Below, in pieces: positions 22,840 through 33,834 of a stretch of 64,000 nt of DNA. The DNA is taken from the NCBI GenBank assembly GCA_034509495.1, contig CM067522.1:11456512-11520511 (forward strand). The letters are read 5' to 3'. Position 1 is the first letter of the stretch, and each line of letters begins with the position of its first letter. Source of the DNA: Acestrorhynchus altus (taxonomy: Eukaryota; Chordata; Actinopteri; Characiformes; Acestrorhynchidae). Made by a program: the position numbers and the translations under genes. The notes under the pieces are model-generated. The model ran no database searches and had not been told where the DNA came from. It was given only the letters and a program-made list of their open reading frames with translations.

Positions 22840-23405
22840 GTGCACAATTCTATGAAAAATATTTCATCAGTATAGAACCTTTAAACTTTAGAATCTTTAT
22901 TCATCAAAAATTGTAACATATTTTGTCACTTGACAGATGCTATTTTCAGGAGATCCTAGGCTACTCAATTTTTGTCTTATACATTTTTGAGATATAAATA
23001 TTAACAGATTTTTGCTTATAAGGATTAAAACACTTTACATCTTCTGAATGTCCTTCATCAGTATTATCAGTATTAGCCCTTCTTAGGACTTTTATTCTGA
23101 AATTTGAACATTGAGTGAGCAAAGAACAACAAACGGCCAAGAAGCAAGCAGCCTCTTTCTTCTCATTTTCCTCTATAACCCAAGATTTGGGTCAGTGACA
23201 TCATCACCTTTGCCATCTCCCACTGATCAGTCAGAGTATGCATGCAGATTGAGCATGTACATATGCACTGGCATTTAAACAGATTGATTATGGGTGAGTG
23301 TTGTAGTTTATTATGATATGAGCATTGCATCTGCAGGTTACACTGATCCTGAGATATGAAGCCTAGAAAATGGCAAGTTTAGATTTCAAAGAAGAGTCAA
23401 ACTAA
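22840..23405 (+). repeat. Repeat family R, copy 1
   Basis: Shares a row of blocks with 31100-31810, 33380-34590, 56110-56990 and 63230-63480: TATTTTCAGGAGATCCTAGG, AATTTGAACATTGAGTGAGC, TTCTCATTTTCCTCTATAAC, CAAGATTTGGGTCAGTGACA, GCATGCAGATTGAGCATGTA and ATCCTGAGATATGAAGCCTA. Non-coding; class unknown, possibly a non-autonomous DNA transposon. Confidence 0.8.
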
Positions 23406-23734
23406 GGCTGCCCAACACTGCTCATGATCATCTTCCCTCCAGAAGTTATTTCTAAAAGTTAAACTGTTAAAAAATTTAAACTTATATTTGTATTCATTAC
23501 ACACTTTTTGGCACTTTTTTAATCTGTGTGCAAAAATGTTATCCTGATCAAAGTTTTACACTTTGAACTGTAATGATTATAAGTTGAAGTCATTGATGTT
23601 GACCCTGACATTGGACCTCTAGGCCCTTGCTGATCCTGCCAATTATGTAAAGCAGGGGTGGAGCACACCTTCCTAAAAAACAATTCTTATTGGCTTAGGT
23701 GTGCATTAAAAATAATATTGGTATAGTTAAGCTA

Positions 23735-24120
23735 TGGTATGTGACCACAGTTGTAGGGAACACTGCCGACCTGACAGTTGACCAGAAGATGATCAGCGAC
23801 ACCCTCCACATGGTCAGGCACAGAAGGTCATTGCTGGCTCAGAGTGCTGTATCAAAGCATATTAATGGAAAGTTGACTGGAAGTGGGAAAAGGAGTTTGG
23901 GCAACAGGGATGACCACAACTTTGAGAGGACTGACAAGAAAAGTCAATTCAAGGACTGAGGCTGTGTATCAAAAGCACTGACCTCACAGACATCTTCAGG
24001 AAATGGGATACAGCTGCAGAATACCTAAAACCTCTCTTGAAGCTGAAACAATATCAGAAGCAACTTGTCTTCACTTTGCATATTTTTTATTTAAATGTTG
24101 AACAAAAATAAACTTTTTCA
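23735..24120 (+). pseudogene. Tc1/mariner transposase N-terminal relic
   Basis: Plus-strand reading with two small deletions gives NTADLTVDQKMISDTLHMV, QSAVSKHINGKLTG, and after frame loss the nucleotide blocks CAGACATCTTCAGGAAATGG and ATATCAGAAGCAACTTGTCT. These correspond to the DNA-binding half of a teleost Tc1/mariner lineage distinct from the others here. The catalytic DDE half is absent. The ORF at 23699-23959 is this fragment, not a host gene. Confidence 0.75.
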
Positions 24121-24187
24121 GAATAATATATTACGGTGAAATTTAGACATAAGTATAGACATTACAACCAATATGTTCTTTTTATTC

Positions 24188-24600
24188 TCATGTATTTTTT
24201 TTTACCCAGTTTCACATCCAATTTATTCATGGCAAATTCCCAGCTGCCTGGGTCTTCCCATCACACGAGTGCTACTTCTTACTCTTTATGCTACTTACTT
24301 CTGATATAACAGCCACCACATTTTTTCAAATTACAACTAATGCAACATCACATTTACACAATGCACAGGGTTTAGTAAAAACTATCAGTCACTTCTGTTG
24401 CATCAGCTAATAGATGGGCATAATGGCTAGCATTGTGCTGAGTAATGGGGAGAGGGAGAGATCTTCGACCCACTTAGAGACAGTAAAGCCAATTGTGCTC
24501 TTTTAGTCTCCAAGCCACAACTAGCAGTGACATTCCCTGAGATCAAACTTACTATCTCCCCCTGATTGGACCAAAGCTTTGCTGGCTACACCATTCAGGA
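24188..24600 (-). mobile_element. SINE family 2 copy with tRNA-like head
   Basis: The reverse complement starts TGGTGTAGCCAGCAAAGC (A-box-like), then GTAAGTTTGATCTCAGGGA (B-box-like), GAGCACAATTGGCTTTACTG, AGTGGGTCGAAGATC, CATCTATTAGCTGATGC, and a tail AATTTGCCATGAATAAATTG. The order of blocks equals the copies at 47940 and 52945. Diverged; the middle carries an unrelated stretch. Confidence 0.65.
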
Positions 24601-25554
24601 AGCCCTGAAATTGAGATAGTAGTTGGTTCTGCCACTAAGTTAGTGTAGATGACTGTTTGTGCATATAGACCAGGGGTCTGTGTGATTATATATTTAAATA
24701 AGCATATAAATTATATGCACTCACACATTTTTTGTTATTTAACTGATGTTTTTGTCTGATGTAGTTTATTTTACACATCTGCAGACACAGTTGCCCTGGA
24801 CCAGCTAGGGTTAACCACCTTGAGGTACCATTAGTTTCTGCCTCAGATGCTCTGCCCAGAATGATACAATTCATCTGCTATCTGTTAAGCTGGTCATACT
24901 ATTTCATTGTGATTGATAGGTTTATGTATACACACTTGGTATACGTTTTTTAATCTGCTGGACCGCTCTGTGGTTCTCAGTGGTTACAGGCTCACTTTAT
25001 TAATTTCTCGTGATTATACAGTAGCGTTTAAAAGAGAATAGCATTTTTTATATTTTCGCATGAAAGATCTAAATGACAAAAATAATTTTTTACCAGAAGA
25101 TGTATGAGTATAGCATACAGGTGGGCATTAAGGAGGGGAAAATAAAACGACAGCATATGGAAAGCAGCAAAAAGGGTGTGTGAGTAAAGGCAGTTTTAAG
25201 ACAGGTGGGGCAGGTGATCGGTTGAGCAAAGAGGGTGTGGCGTCTCAGGTTAGAACTTTTGTTGAAGCTTTCATTACATTGGATCAAAAATGATTGGCCA
25301 GCTAATATTTTAAAATAAAATTAATATGGCCATGGATGGATGTGGCATATATAGGTGTTGGCAGGGTTTAATTTGAGAGCTGATCATTTTGTTTGACTAG
25401 GGGAGTGGGTATCCTTCACTGTTCATTTAGTTTCATTTCATTCCACAGAATAAAAGGGGGGGGTATGCACACAGGCCAAAGGGGACTGGCTATTAATTTT
25501 GTTTGAATGGATGGTGCATAATGAAATTGTACGCACACGCGTGCAGGATTACAG
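24601..25554. other. Intergenic, no gene seen
   Basis: Unique sequence; a small complex block at 24950-25085 might be regulatory. ORFs 24686-24874 and 25090-25287 carry no domain. Confidence 0.45.
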
Positions 25555-25645
25555 CTATTTGCACCATTGGTGGCAAGAATTGAACCTGTGATCTTTTGGT
25601 GATGGGCCAACACTTCGATGGCTGCGCCACTTGGAAGACCCATAA
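25555..25645 (-). mobile_element. tRNA-derived SINE head
   Basis: The reverse complement contains AAGTGGCGCAGCCATCGAAG (A-box TGGCGCAGCCA) and GATCACAGGTTCAATTCTTG (B-box GGTTCAATTC) about 35 bases apart. It is not a functional tRNA gene: there is no matching acceptor stem. The body downstream on the minus strand is not matched to the two SINE families elsewhere here. The three overlapping minus-strand ORFs are by-products. Confidence 0.6.
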
Positions 25646-25679
25646 ATGTTTGTCTGTGTGGTTAGAACAGATATACATA

Positions 25680-25718
25680 GTGTGTTGTGTGTGTGTGTGT
25701 GTCTGTGTGTGTGTGTGA
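25680..25718. repeat. (GT)n microsatellite
   Basis: About 18 units with one TCTG break. Confidence 0.97.
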
Positions 25719-26499
25719 GAAGTCTAATAAATATGCACAACCATTAAAGTCACCTGTGCTTCCAAAATCAATTGACAGTGCAATCAACACAAGACCCCCA
25801 ACAGACACACAGATGCAAAATCATTGTTCAGGCATTATTGTGTGCCATTAAAGTGTAATCTATTGATTAACAGACAGTGACAACATGGGGTATTCCCATA
25901 CCGAGCACAATCACAATCAGTACAGGCTGATAAACAAGTGTGATTTTTTTTGTATGATAGGCAGATACTTGTTGCTATAGAAAGAAATGTGGTGCATTAT
26001 TAGTGCACAACCTTCATATTTCCATGACACACTTCATGACACACACAATCTTACAGCTTCTTAAACCACCATCCCGAGACCTAAAAAGCTGAACAAAATA
26101 AACAGAAATCATTTAACATATAAAAATATATAATGAATGTATTTTAATTCATCCTGACACTTTAATGATGACAAAACAGGCTATTAGAAATGATATTTAA
26201 CCAACATTAACCAGTGAGAGTTTATATTAGAAAACTAATTCTGGATTTTAAACTGTGGGCACAGTGCTTGCTAAAGTAATGATTCATTTAATTGTTCATT
26301 GTCTCATACCATCAAATAACATGGACAATAATTGTGGGGTGTTTCACTGTACTTAGAAATAAACACAAGTCCTGTTGACTAACACCACTAACAACAGAAT
26401 TTGCAGTTGCTAAAGTGAAATATACTCCATGACTCTACCAGGATAATAAGATGAATGCAAATCACACTTACATGAAACAAAAATGACCAAGACTGAGAA
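25719..26499. other. AT-rich intergenic stretch
   Basis: Nothing recognised. Confidence 0.5.
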
Positions 26500-26500
26500 A

Positions 26501-26527
<27 letters not shown>
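26500..26527. repeat. (TA)n microsatellite
   Basis: Fourteen TA units. Confidence 0.98.
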
Positions 26528-26532
<5 letters not shown>

Positions 26533-26739
26533 TGATACAGACTGTAAACACTGGGGGATGATTACACACATGCAGGGCTACACATGAGACACGCGGTATG
26601 CACTAAAGATGGGGCAGAGCAAGGGTGGAGATGAGATGAAAACAAAACAGAGAAACATGCTGAAAAGCATGTGGGGAACCAAAACAAAACAGAACAAGGA
26701 CAGAACAGGAAAGGAAAAACAGGGAAGCATAATGGTACA

Positions 26740-27215
26740 GAAGCGTGGCAAAGGGTTCTTCAGATTGATGGAGAATGTGCTATACAAGGTTCTAGAATCA
26801 AATATTTTTAAAAGGGTTCTATATAGCACTGAAAAAGGGTTATTCTATTATTACTAGTTTGACATAGTAACAAAAGTAGAACCCTTTTCCAAATGGTTCT
26901 GTACAGAATCCTCTACAATGCATTCTACACCAATCTGAAGAACCCTTTTTATGCTGTAAAGAACCCTTGATGCATACAAAGGGTTGTTTAAGTGTTTAAG
27001 GTTCTAAATAGTACAATTTACTTTACTGAAGAACCCTTATTTTAAAGTGTGTAGAACCCTTTTTCGTATTATATAGAACATTATATAGTGCATTCTCTAT
27101 CAATCTGAAGAACCCTTTCACAATGCAAAGAACACTTTATTCATGCAAAGGGTTCTTCATGGATCTATATAGAACCATTTTCTTTACTGAAGATCCTTTG
27201 AAAACCCCTAATTTT
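26740..27215. mobile_element. AAGAACCCTT fold-back element
   Basis: AAGGGTTCTTCAGATTGATG at 26751 recurs inverted as CAATCTGAAGAACCCTT at 26931 and again at 27101. AGAACCCTTG ... CAAAGGGTTG-type short palindromes lie in between, and the element closes with TTTTTAAGTGTGTA at 27214-27227. As I recall, this is a common teleost non-autonomous DNA element built from AAGAACC modules. ORFs 26578-26857 overlap its left part and are not genes. Confidence 0.75.
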
Positions 27216-27269
27216 TAAGTGTGTATATTATTATTATTACTACTAAATAGTGGTGTGAACAGTCTTTTC

Positions 27270-27615
27270 TAAAATAATGCCGGAGAAAGAACTCTCTTCT
27301 ATACTTTCTATGACTGCTGAAGTAGTCAGGCCTGCTCCTTTATTCTTTAATGCAACCGGCTATATCCCTCCCCCATTTTGTCAGTTGTCTCATGGGGATA
27401 CAGGAGGTAAACATCCCACCTGCTCAAAAGCTGTTGGTTAACAGGCCATGGTCCCGGAATGATCTAACCTGAACTTTATCCCTTCAATATTTCATGAGCT
27501 CGGCCCACTAGCCACGCCGGAGCCCTCGTTGCCCGCATCTGCCACAAGGTCTGAAATATGGATGAGCCTGTGTTCGTCCGTTTACCCTGGATGCCTGACA
27601 GATGTAGGGGTAAAT
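27270..27615. promoter_or_regulatory. Candidate conserved non-coding island
   Basis: Unique block with CTTTAATGCAACCGGC, CCATTTTGTCAGTTGTCTCA, CCTGAACTTTATCCCTTCAA and CCACGCCGGAGCCCTCG, directly adjoining a CA repeat. Inferred. Confidence 0.4.
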
Positions 27616-27617
27616 AG

Positions 27618-27621
<4 letters not shown>

Positions 27622-27682
<61 letters not shown>

Positions 27683-27688
27683 ACACAC
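27622..27688. repeat. (CA)n microsatellite
   Basis: About 28 pure units, then CAGACACACACA. Confidence 0.99.
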
Positions 27689-28500
27689 TTCACTACTCCT
27701 TACCCCCTAGAGTCAGCTTGTTAGAGAAGGAAGTCGGTAGGAGAGCAAGGGAGCACAAGAAAAACAGACACTTGGGAGGTAAAGCAGGAATATCAGGACG
27801 CATGCTGAGAAAGAAAGAATAAAAAAAATCACTGAGTTAAAAATGTAGCAAAGAGGATCTGTTTTTTTTGCTCATGTCGACGAGCATGTTATAAAGACTG
27901 CTATGAGGATAATCTTTATTATTACATTCACTATACACTCAAGTCAGGCTTTGGGGTTAATTAAAATTCTCTGTAAGATAAACAAGATAAATAAGCTATT
28001 AAATAAAAAGTTAGATAAGACACAAATGTCATGTTTCCACTGCATGTTACCTGCAATACTCAAATCTACTTAACTCCACATCTTGCTTTTTGGAACCTGG
28101 ATAATTTTTCAGTGCCACAGCTCTGACCCAAAAAGGGATGTTACAAAACACTATGGCAATGGGTTGTTTAAAAATACTCTTTTAGCTTGTAACTGGCATG
28201 CAATTAACATATATTTCATTTTAAATACATTGTTAGTTAAAGGCTTAAACTAGAGGTGTGTTTATTGTTGTTTTTAGCTAACATCTCCAGCCAGATAGTA
28301 AATGTGAGAGAAAGAAAATATAATGTTACTGATTAAAAAGTTAATGCGAGTCTGTCATATCAGTCTAAACATCACATTGTTGCTGTTCAATGAAAACCAT
28401 GTATCTCCATTTTTATCCATTTTAGTTTTCTTGATGGTTTGAATACTGTGTAAATAATTCTGGATTAATAGAATAGAAGAGAAATTCCTTCATTATACCT
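27689..28500. other. Intergenic, nothing recognised
   Basis: AT-rich unique sequence; ORF 27529-27822 is driven by the CA repeat. Confidence 0.5.
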
Positions 28501-28509
28501 ACAGTTCCG

Positions 28510-28690
28510 TTGGAAGTTAACATTTCTGCCTTCTTCAGTAAAGTCACTATTTTGGAAATACATGTTTTTCATTGGACAGGAATGATACATACAATAGCAG
28601 ATAGCACAACAGTAGTGCTGGATGTCTGCACTGCATCACAAAGAGTGACAAGTCTCTCTGACCAATCAGTGGTTTACAGGTCACATTTCT
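28510..28690 (+). repeat. Repeat family S, copy 1 (partial)
   Basis: GGAAGTTAACATTTCTGCCT, AAAGTCACTATTTTGGA, TTTTTCATTGGACAG and ACAATAGCAGATAGCACA recur in diverged form at 29675-29795. ORFs 28510-28738 on both strands are by-products. Confidence 0.65.
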
Positions 28691-28900
28691 AAGTATCAGT
28701 ACTTCATTTACTGAATGGAAAAGTCCAAAAAAGAACAATAAATTAATTGATTTTAATTAATTCAAGAAAATGTAATTGACTTCTTGGCTTGGTGAATTGT
28801 TGGCAATTTGCATGTACATTTGCAGTAGTAGAATTAAACTTTTTGTGACCGTCATGCAGACCTTGTGTCTCCATTTATTTTAAAAAATCTGAAATAAATT

Positions 28901-29095
28901 TAGTATTTCTCAACCCTGGTCTTGGAGACGCACATGTTCTAAATATTTCACTGCTTTAATTGCTCCCAACACACCTAATTTGATTAATGGTCTCATTTAG
29001 AAGTCCTTTCAAAGTTGCAGGGGGTGAGTTAAAGCAGGGAATTCACTAAAATGTGCAAAGCAGGAGGGCCCTAGGGCCAGGGTTGAGAACAACTG
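28901..29095. mobile_element. hAT-like MITE
   Basis: Inverted ends TTTCTCAACCCTGGTCTTGG ... GGCCAGGGTTGAGAACAACTG enclose a body with CACACCTAATTTGATTAATG and AGGAGGGCCC. The family is, as I recall, very common in fish. Target duplication not recognisable. Confidence 0.7.
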
Positions 29096-29139
29096 CTGTA
29101 CAATAATACAAATAAAAAAATATTTTAAATGAAATACAA

Positions 29140-29515
29140 ACCTAAAATAATAATAAAAAAAATAACAAATGCAATAGTTTTATTTTGACTTCCATTGAAA
29201 GTTATTTCCTCCTTCTGCAAAGTTGTTTTCTTAGAGATAAAAGAAACCACCCTTACATTCAAATAGAGACACTGAAGACATTCTATATACATTGGCATGA
29301 GTTTTACATGCCTAGATTCCATTTTTAAATGTCTCTGTAAAACATGCAGATTAATTTGAGTAGGTTATGACTTTTAATAACACATGGTTTATGGTAAATA
29401 GTAAATGCATGTGTATTTATGGTAAATGCATGTACAGCTAAATTATTGTCTTATATGTGTTGCTTTTACAAATGTTTGACAAATAAAAAAAGTGCATTTA
29501 TTTCTATAAATTTCA
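29140..29515 (+). repeat. Repeat family S, copy 2
   Basis: GACTTCCATTGAAAGTTATT, GTTTATGGTAAATAG and GCTAAATTATTGTCTTATAT match the next copy about 500 bases further on. Confidence 0.65.
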
Positions 29516-29639
29516 ACCCCAAATTCAATGTAGGCTTCTCACAAAATCCCCTATTCTGTTTAGGTTGCTATGTTGGATTGTGAAACTACCAATTGAACCC
29601 AATCTCCAATTCTGGCAGACCAATAGAAACACTCTATAA

Positions 29640-30040
29640 TTACTTTTAGTTCCTCTTATTTTACATGAACTTCCATTCAAAGTTATTAACATTTCTGCAT
29701 TCTCCCGAAAAGTCATCAATTTTGGAGAGTGTTTTTTCATTGGAAAGCTACGATATAAACAATAGCACATATTACATAGTACAATAATGTTGGACGTTGT
29801 AAAACATCTAATACTTCAGATTCATTTTACTAGGTTGTGACTTAGTTTATGGTAAACAATGCCTATATAAATAGAAGAGTTAAATGCAATGAAGGTTCTG
29901 TATTTGAATTTGCAAACTTTCATTCATGCATTTGGATGCATAATTATACATTACAGCGAAATTATTGGCTTATATTTGTTGCTTTAGTAATGTTTTAAAA
30001 ACAAAAATGTGCATTTATTTATAAAAGTTAGGAAAAAACT
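29640..30040 (+). repeat. Repeat family S, copy 3
   Basis: GAACTTCCATTCAAAGTTAT, GTTTATGGTAAACAATG, GCGAAATTATTGGCTTATAT and GTGCATTTATTTATAAA repeat copy 2 in the same order, so copies 2 and 3 are a tandem pair with diverged units. Confidence 0.65.
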
Positions 30041-30099
30041 GTAACATACTTATCTCTTCTAATTCAGAACATAGCAGTCTCAAAGTTAGGCCTCAGCAC

Positions 30100-30560
30100 A
30101 GTCTTGCACCAGTAAAAGAGTAATTGTTTCTTAATATGTGTGCATAAAACCAATGTGTTGAGGAGAAGTAATTACTGGTAATGACTACATTAGGGACGAC
30201 TGGTAGGGGTGAGTTAATAGAAACTATTGAATTCATTTCCCCCTAATGGATCCTTTGTTGAAAGGGTACCTTACGTCTTGAGATAAGGGTGTTAAAAATT
30301 AATGATTTATAACTATTGAGGCTGCAATCACATTTTAATTAGGCAGTAATTTATGATAATTAAGCTGCCCTCACAGTGGTACTGGTAATAATTGTTAATT
30401 AGCCAACGATGGCCCATCCTTTTGAACGGGATCCCAAATGGTGAAGCAAACATAAAAGGGTTGAATGCCCTGCATAAAGTGACTCAACAAAACACACAGT
30501 GAAAGTGCTGCTTACTACATCACAACTGGCTGTACATCAACATTCGCAGGTCTGTCAGTA
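30100..30560. promoter_or_regulatory. Candidate enhancer, homeodomain-site rich
   Basis: A 460-base unique block packed with TAAT/ATTA cores: GTAATTACTGGTAATGAC (30168), TTAATAG, AAATTAATGATTTATAA (30295), TTTTAATTAGGCAGTAATT (30333), GATAATTAAGC (30355), GTAATAATTGTTAATTAGCC (30385). It also has GC-balanced spacers (GGGACGACTGGTAGGGGTG, CCAACGATGGCCC). No open frame. The binding role is inferred from motif density. Confidence 0.45.
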
Positions 30561-31003
30561 ATTTGACCCACCATTTAGTTACTTGTTGATTTTGTGATCA
30601 TCAACATTGAGTTGAATTGGGGGATGGCCTTTTGGCTTTAACAACTTTTGGTTTCCCAAAACAACCTTGCTTATTGAAAGTGTGGATTGAGGACCACAGG
30701 TTTGTGATGCAAGATTGGAAATTGATTAAGCACAATTTAAAATTCTATTTTAGCAAAATTATACAGCAAAAGTTACTTGTGAACTTTAAAATAAAATAGC
30801 TCCTTTATTGGTGCAAATTGTATTTATTAATGTATTTAATAACCCTGTATATGACCAAATACAAATAACATTCATTTAAAAAGCAGAGATTATCATTTAA
30901 ATTATTTTTTGTATGCTTTTCCCTTTTTTAGCTCTCTTCCCAATAGAAATGTTTATTTTGGCTCCCGAAAATGTAGGTTTGGACACCCCTGGTTTAAGAA
31001 ATT
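30561..31003. other. Intergenic, nothing firm
   Basis: TTTGGACACCCCTGGTTTAA at 30978 resembles a DNA-transposon end, but no partner is seen. Confidence 0.4.
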
Positions 31004-32103
31004 AGGGCTGTATAATATATTGTTTTAGCATCGTTTTTGCAATGTGAGCAATGGTTACACTGCTGGATGTGCTATATAAAATAATTTTTAAAAACATTTT
31101 TGCTGATTAGAACCTGAGATACGCACTTTGTGGGAAGTTACATACCATATTCTAGGCTTCATTTCTCAGGATCAGAGTAACCAACAGATATGATACACAT
31201 ATAACAAACTACAAGACTTACCCCATCTAACCTTTTGACTCATCATTGTGTCCTGAATTTTCAGTGAGTGATCCAGGGCAGAGCCTTCCAGTGCATGTTT
31301 ATTGCTCTGTGCATGTGTACATGCTGAAGCTGCATGCAGACTTTGACTGATCAATGGGATGGGTAGAATAGAGGATTGAGGTCAGGATAAATGTCACTGA
31401 CAAAAAATGAAAAGGAAACAGCTGTTTGCTTCTGGGGCTGTTTGTGTTTCTTTGATCACTCAATTTCAGAATACAAGAAGGGATACTGATACACACATAA
31501 ATAACAAAAATAAGAAAGGACATTTCTGTTTTTTTTTTTAATTTGGACCACTGTCAAGTACTTTGAAGAAACTTGTTATAAATATCCTTATGATTCTAAT
31601 CATTACAAATATGTAAATCAAAACTATTGCATTTTCAGATCTAAAACACTTGGGATGATCAATGTCCAACAGGATTTCTAAGATGTATTTAGTTCTTATA
31701 ATGGTCAAATTCAAATTCATTCAAATATTTACCTTCTCTTAATATTTACATCTCATAAGAAAATAACAATATCTGACATGTGCGACTGTCTCTTTTGTAA
31801 ATATCTTTGTAATTTTCAAGTGATTAAAAGTACATCAATCAATAATTAAGGAAATGTCCCATAACATTGGTCTAGTATTATAAAGATTAATACAAAATGA
31901 AAACAAAATCACACTTTTCTTATTTTTCATAGCATATAATCACATACCCACAGGGAGATTATATCTACCCAAAACCATTTATATTTTATTATTAAGACCA
32001 TGACATGTCGGACCATTGACTTCAAGCTGAAATCTTGTTTTTAACTAACATCAAAATATATAGTGCAGAACAACAAAATAGTGAAATATTGTGCAGCACT
32101 ATA
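31004..32103 (-). mobile_element. Repeat family R copy inside a possible DNA element
   Basis: The central part (31100-31810) is the reverse complement of the R blocks: TAGGCTTCATTTCTCAGGAT, GCATGCAGACTTTGACTGAT, CAATTTCAGAATAC, GAAAATAACAATATCTGACA. At the outer edges AGGGCTGTATAATATATTG (31004) and AATATTGTGCAGCACT (32088-32103) are imperfect inverted partners, like the ends of a non-autonomous DNA transposon about 1.1 kb long. No transposase. ORFs 31172-31720 are by-products. Confidence 0.55.
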
Positions 32104-33379
32104 AGAAATCATTTTGTAAAAAAGACTTTTTAAAACCTTAAAGATGTCCTATAAAATTAAATGAATGAATACCTTTCTTAGAATCATCTCATCTCAAAGA
32201 CAAGAAGCATTAAGAAGCCTTTGTATAACTATTATACACACAGGATATTAAGGAATATCAGGAAAATCCAAATTAATGCAGCAGTTAATTCATACTGCAG
32301 ATCCACACCTATAACACTTGCTGTAGCTACAATGAGATCCTGAAAACAAAGCGAATGGTTTGCTTACCTTTATCCTCGGTGGAATGTCTGTATAGAAATG
32401 ACTGCGGTGAACAACAGCAGAAGTCTCAAGTTGAGAAAAGTTTTCAGCAATCCTTTGAACCACGTTGAATCTGTATCATGTGATAAATCTTGGTGCGAGT
32501 CAGTGTGGTACAGTTTAGCTTGTTACTTCTTTTGCCAAATGTTGTTTTCTTTCCTTTGTCTGTCAGAACACTGATGCGTTATATCATGAGACATCCACAG
32601 CACTGTGTTTTTGAAGTTGAATGATATGGTGTGACAGTGAAAAAGCACTCTGGAAAATGCAAATAGTGATTTTCTGCCCTTCGCACTTCGAACAGGAATG
32701 ATACAAGTGAAAACAAACAAACAAACAAACAAAAATGGGAGCAAGGTTACACCCAGAATAGCTATCAGAATTGACTTTCTCCTCTTAGGAAACCTGAATA
32801 AATACAGACTTGAGTGACACATGTTAGCGAGGGTTTTGATAGGAGGATTGGAAATGTGAAAGCTCAACATTTAAATCAGTGCTTCAGTGAAAGCAAACTT
32901 CTTTTCCTGTTGTTACCAAGTCACTTACAAAGACCCCGTCACTGTTGTAGGATAGGGATCGTAATATCTGAGCCTTTGTTCTGTAAAAACCCAGAAAGGT
33001 ACAGTAATTCTTGCCCTTTTGAAACTTGCTACTGATTTAAGCTGCTCATTCCCCACTTTCTTTTGAAGTATTCCAAGAAGGCAGTGTCAAAGTCAAGAAG
33101 AAAGGCTGTGGCAATGCTGGGGGACTCTTTTCCATGTGAAATAAATTCTCTCAGAAGATTTCTATTCAATCAGCCATTGAAGTCTTTTAGATAACAGAAA
33201 TACATTTTTAAGATATTAAAATGCATTAAAATTCATAAGCAATTAATTGTTTTTAATATTCAATACATAACTATTGTTATGATCTGGAAATATATTTATT
33301 TTAAGTCCTTTACTTAAGTATTGTTCTGTATTGTCCAGGACAAATTGTTTCAATTAAGAAATGTGTTAACTTCTTAACA
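32104..33379. other. Unique stretch; weak exon-like signal on minus strand
   Basis: Contains a good minus-strand splice-donor match (AAAG/GTAAGC) at 32368/32367 and a (GTTT)n patch at 32716-32733 (reverse strand). The 115-codon minus ORF 32523-32870 has a hydrophobic run, but half of that run is encoded by the GTTT repeat, so I do not call a gene. The block at 32870-33140 is complex and could be regulatory. Confidence 0.35.
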
Positions 33380-33832
33380 TTTAGAACCCTAAGCCAAATT
33401 TGTGGGAGGTTGTTGTAGTTTGATGTACTTTTATTCATCAAAATATTTGAAACGTATTTATAGTAGACAGTCACACATGTCAGATATGGTTATTTTCAGG
33501 AGATCCTAGTCTACTCAGTTGTCTTCCTTTGATAAAATAAATGTCCTCTAATATATTTTGTTATTTATGCATGTATCAGTATTATCTCTTCTCAGGACAA
33601 TTTATTCTAAAATTTGAACATTAAGTGAACAAAGAAAGTCAAACAGCCCAGAAAGAAACTACCCCTTCCTTCTCATTTTCCTCTATAGCCCAAAATTTGG
33701 GACAGTGATGTCATTAGCTTTGCCCCCTCTTTTTGATCTGAGTTTGCATGCAACTTGAGCATATACATGTGAAAAGTAAAATGCTCCATTAAATGCTCTA
33801 TTGGCATTTAAACTGGAGTAATGACATCTCTG
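33380..33832 (+). repeat. Repeat family R, copy 3 (left arm of palindrome)
   Basis: AGACAGTCACACATGTCAGA, TATTTTCAGGAGATCCTAGT, AATTTGAACATTAAGTGAAC, CATTTTCCTCTATAGCCCAA and GCATGCAACTTGAGCATATA match copy 1. It ends where the inverted arm begins. Confidence 0.8.
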
Positions 33833-33834
33833 AC

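Noticed and set aside
25555..25645. tRNA gene on the minus strand
   Set aside because: A- and B-boxes are present but no paired acceptor stem or clover-leaf; it is a SINE head.
32523..32870. 115-codon ORF with an apparent membrane segment
   Set aside because: Part of the hydrophobic run is encoded by a GTTT tandem repeat, and the rest matches no family.
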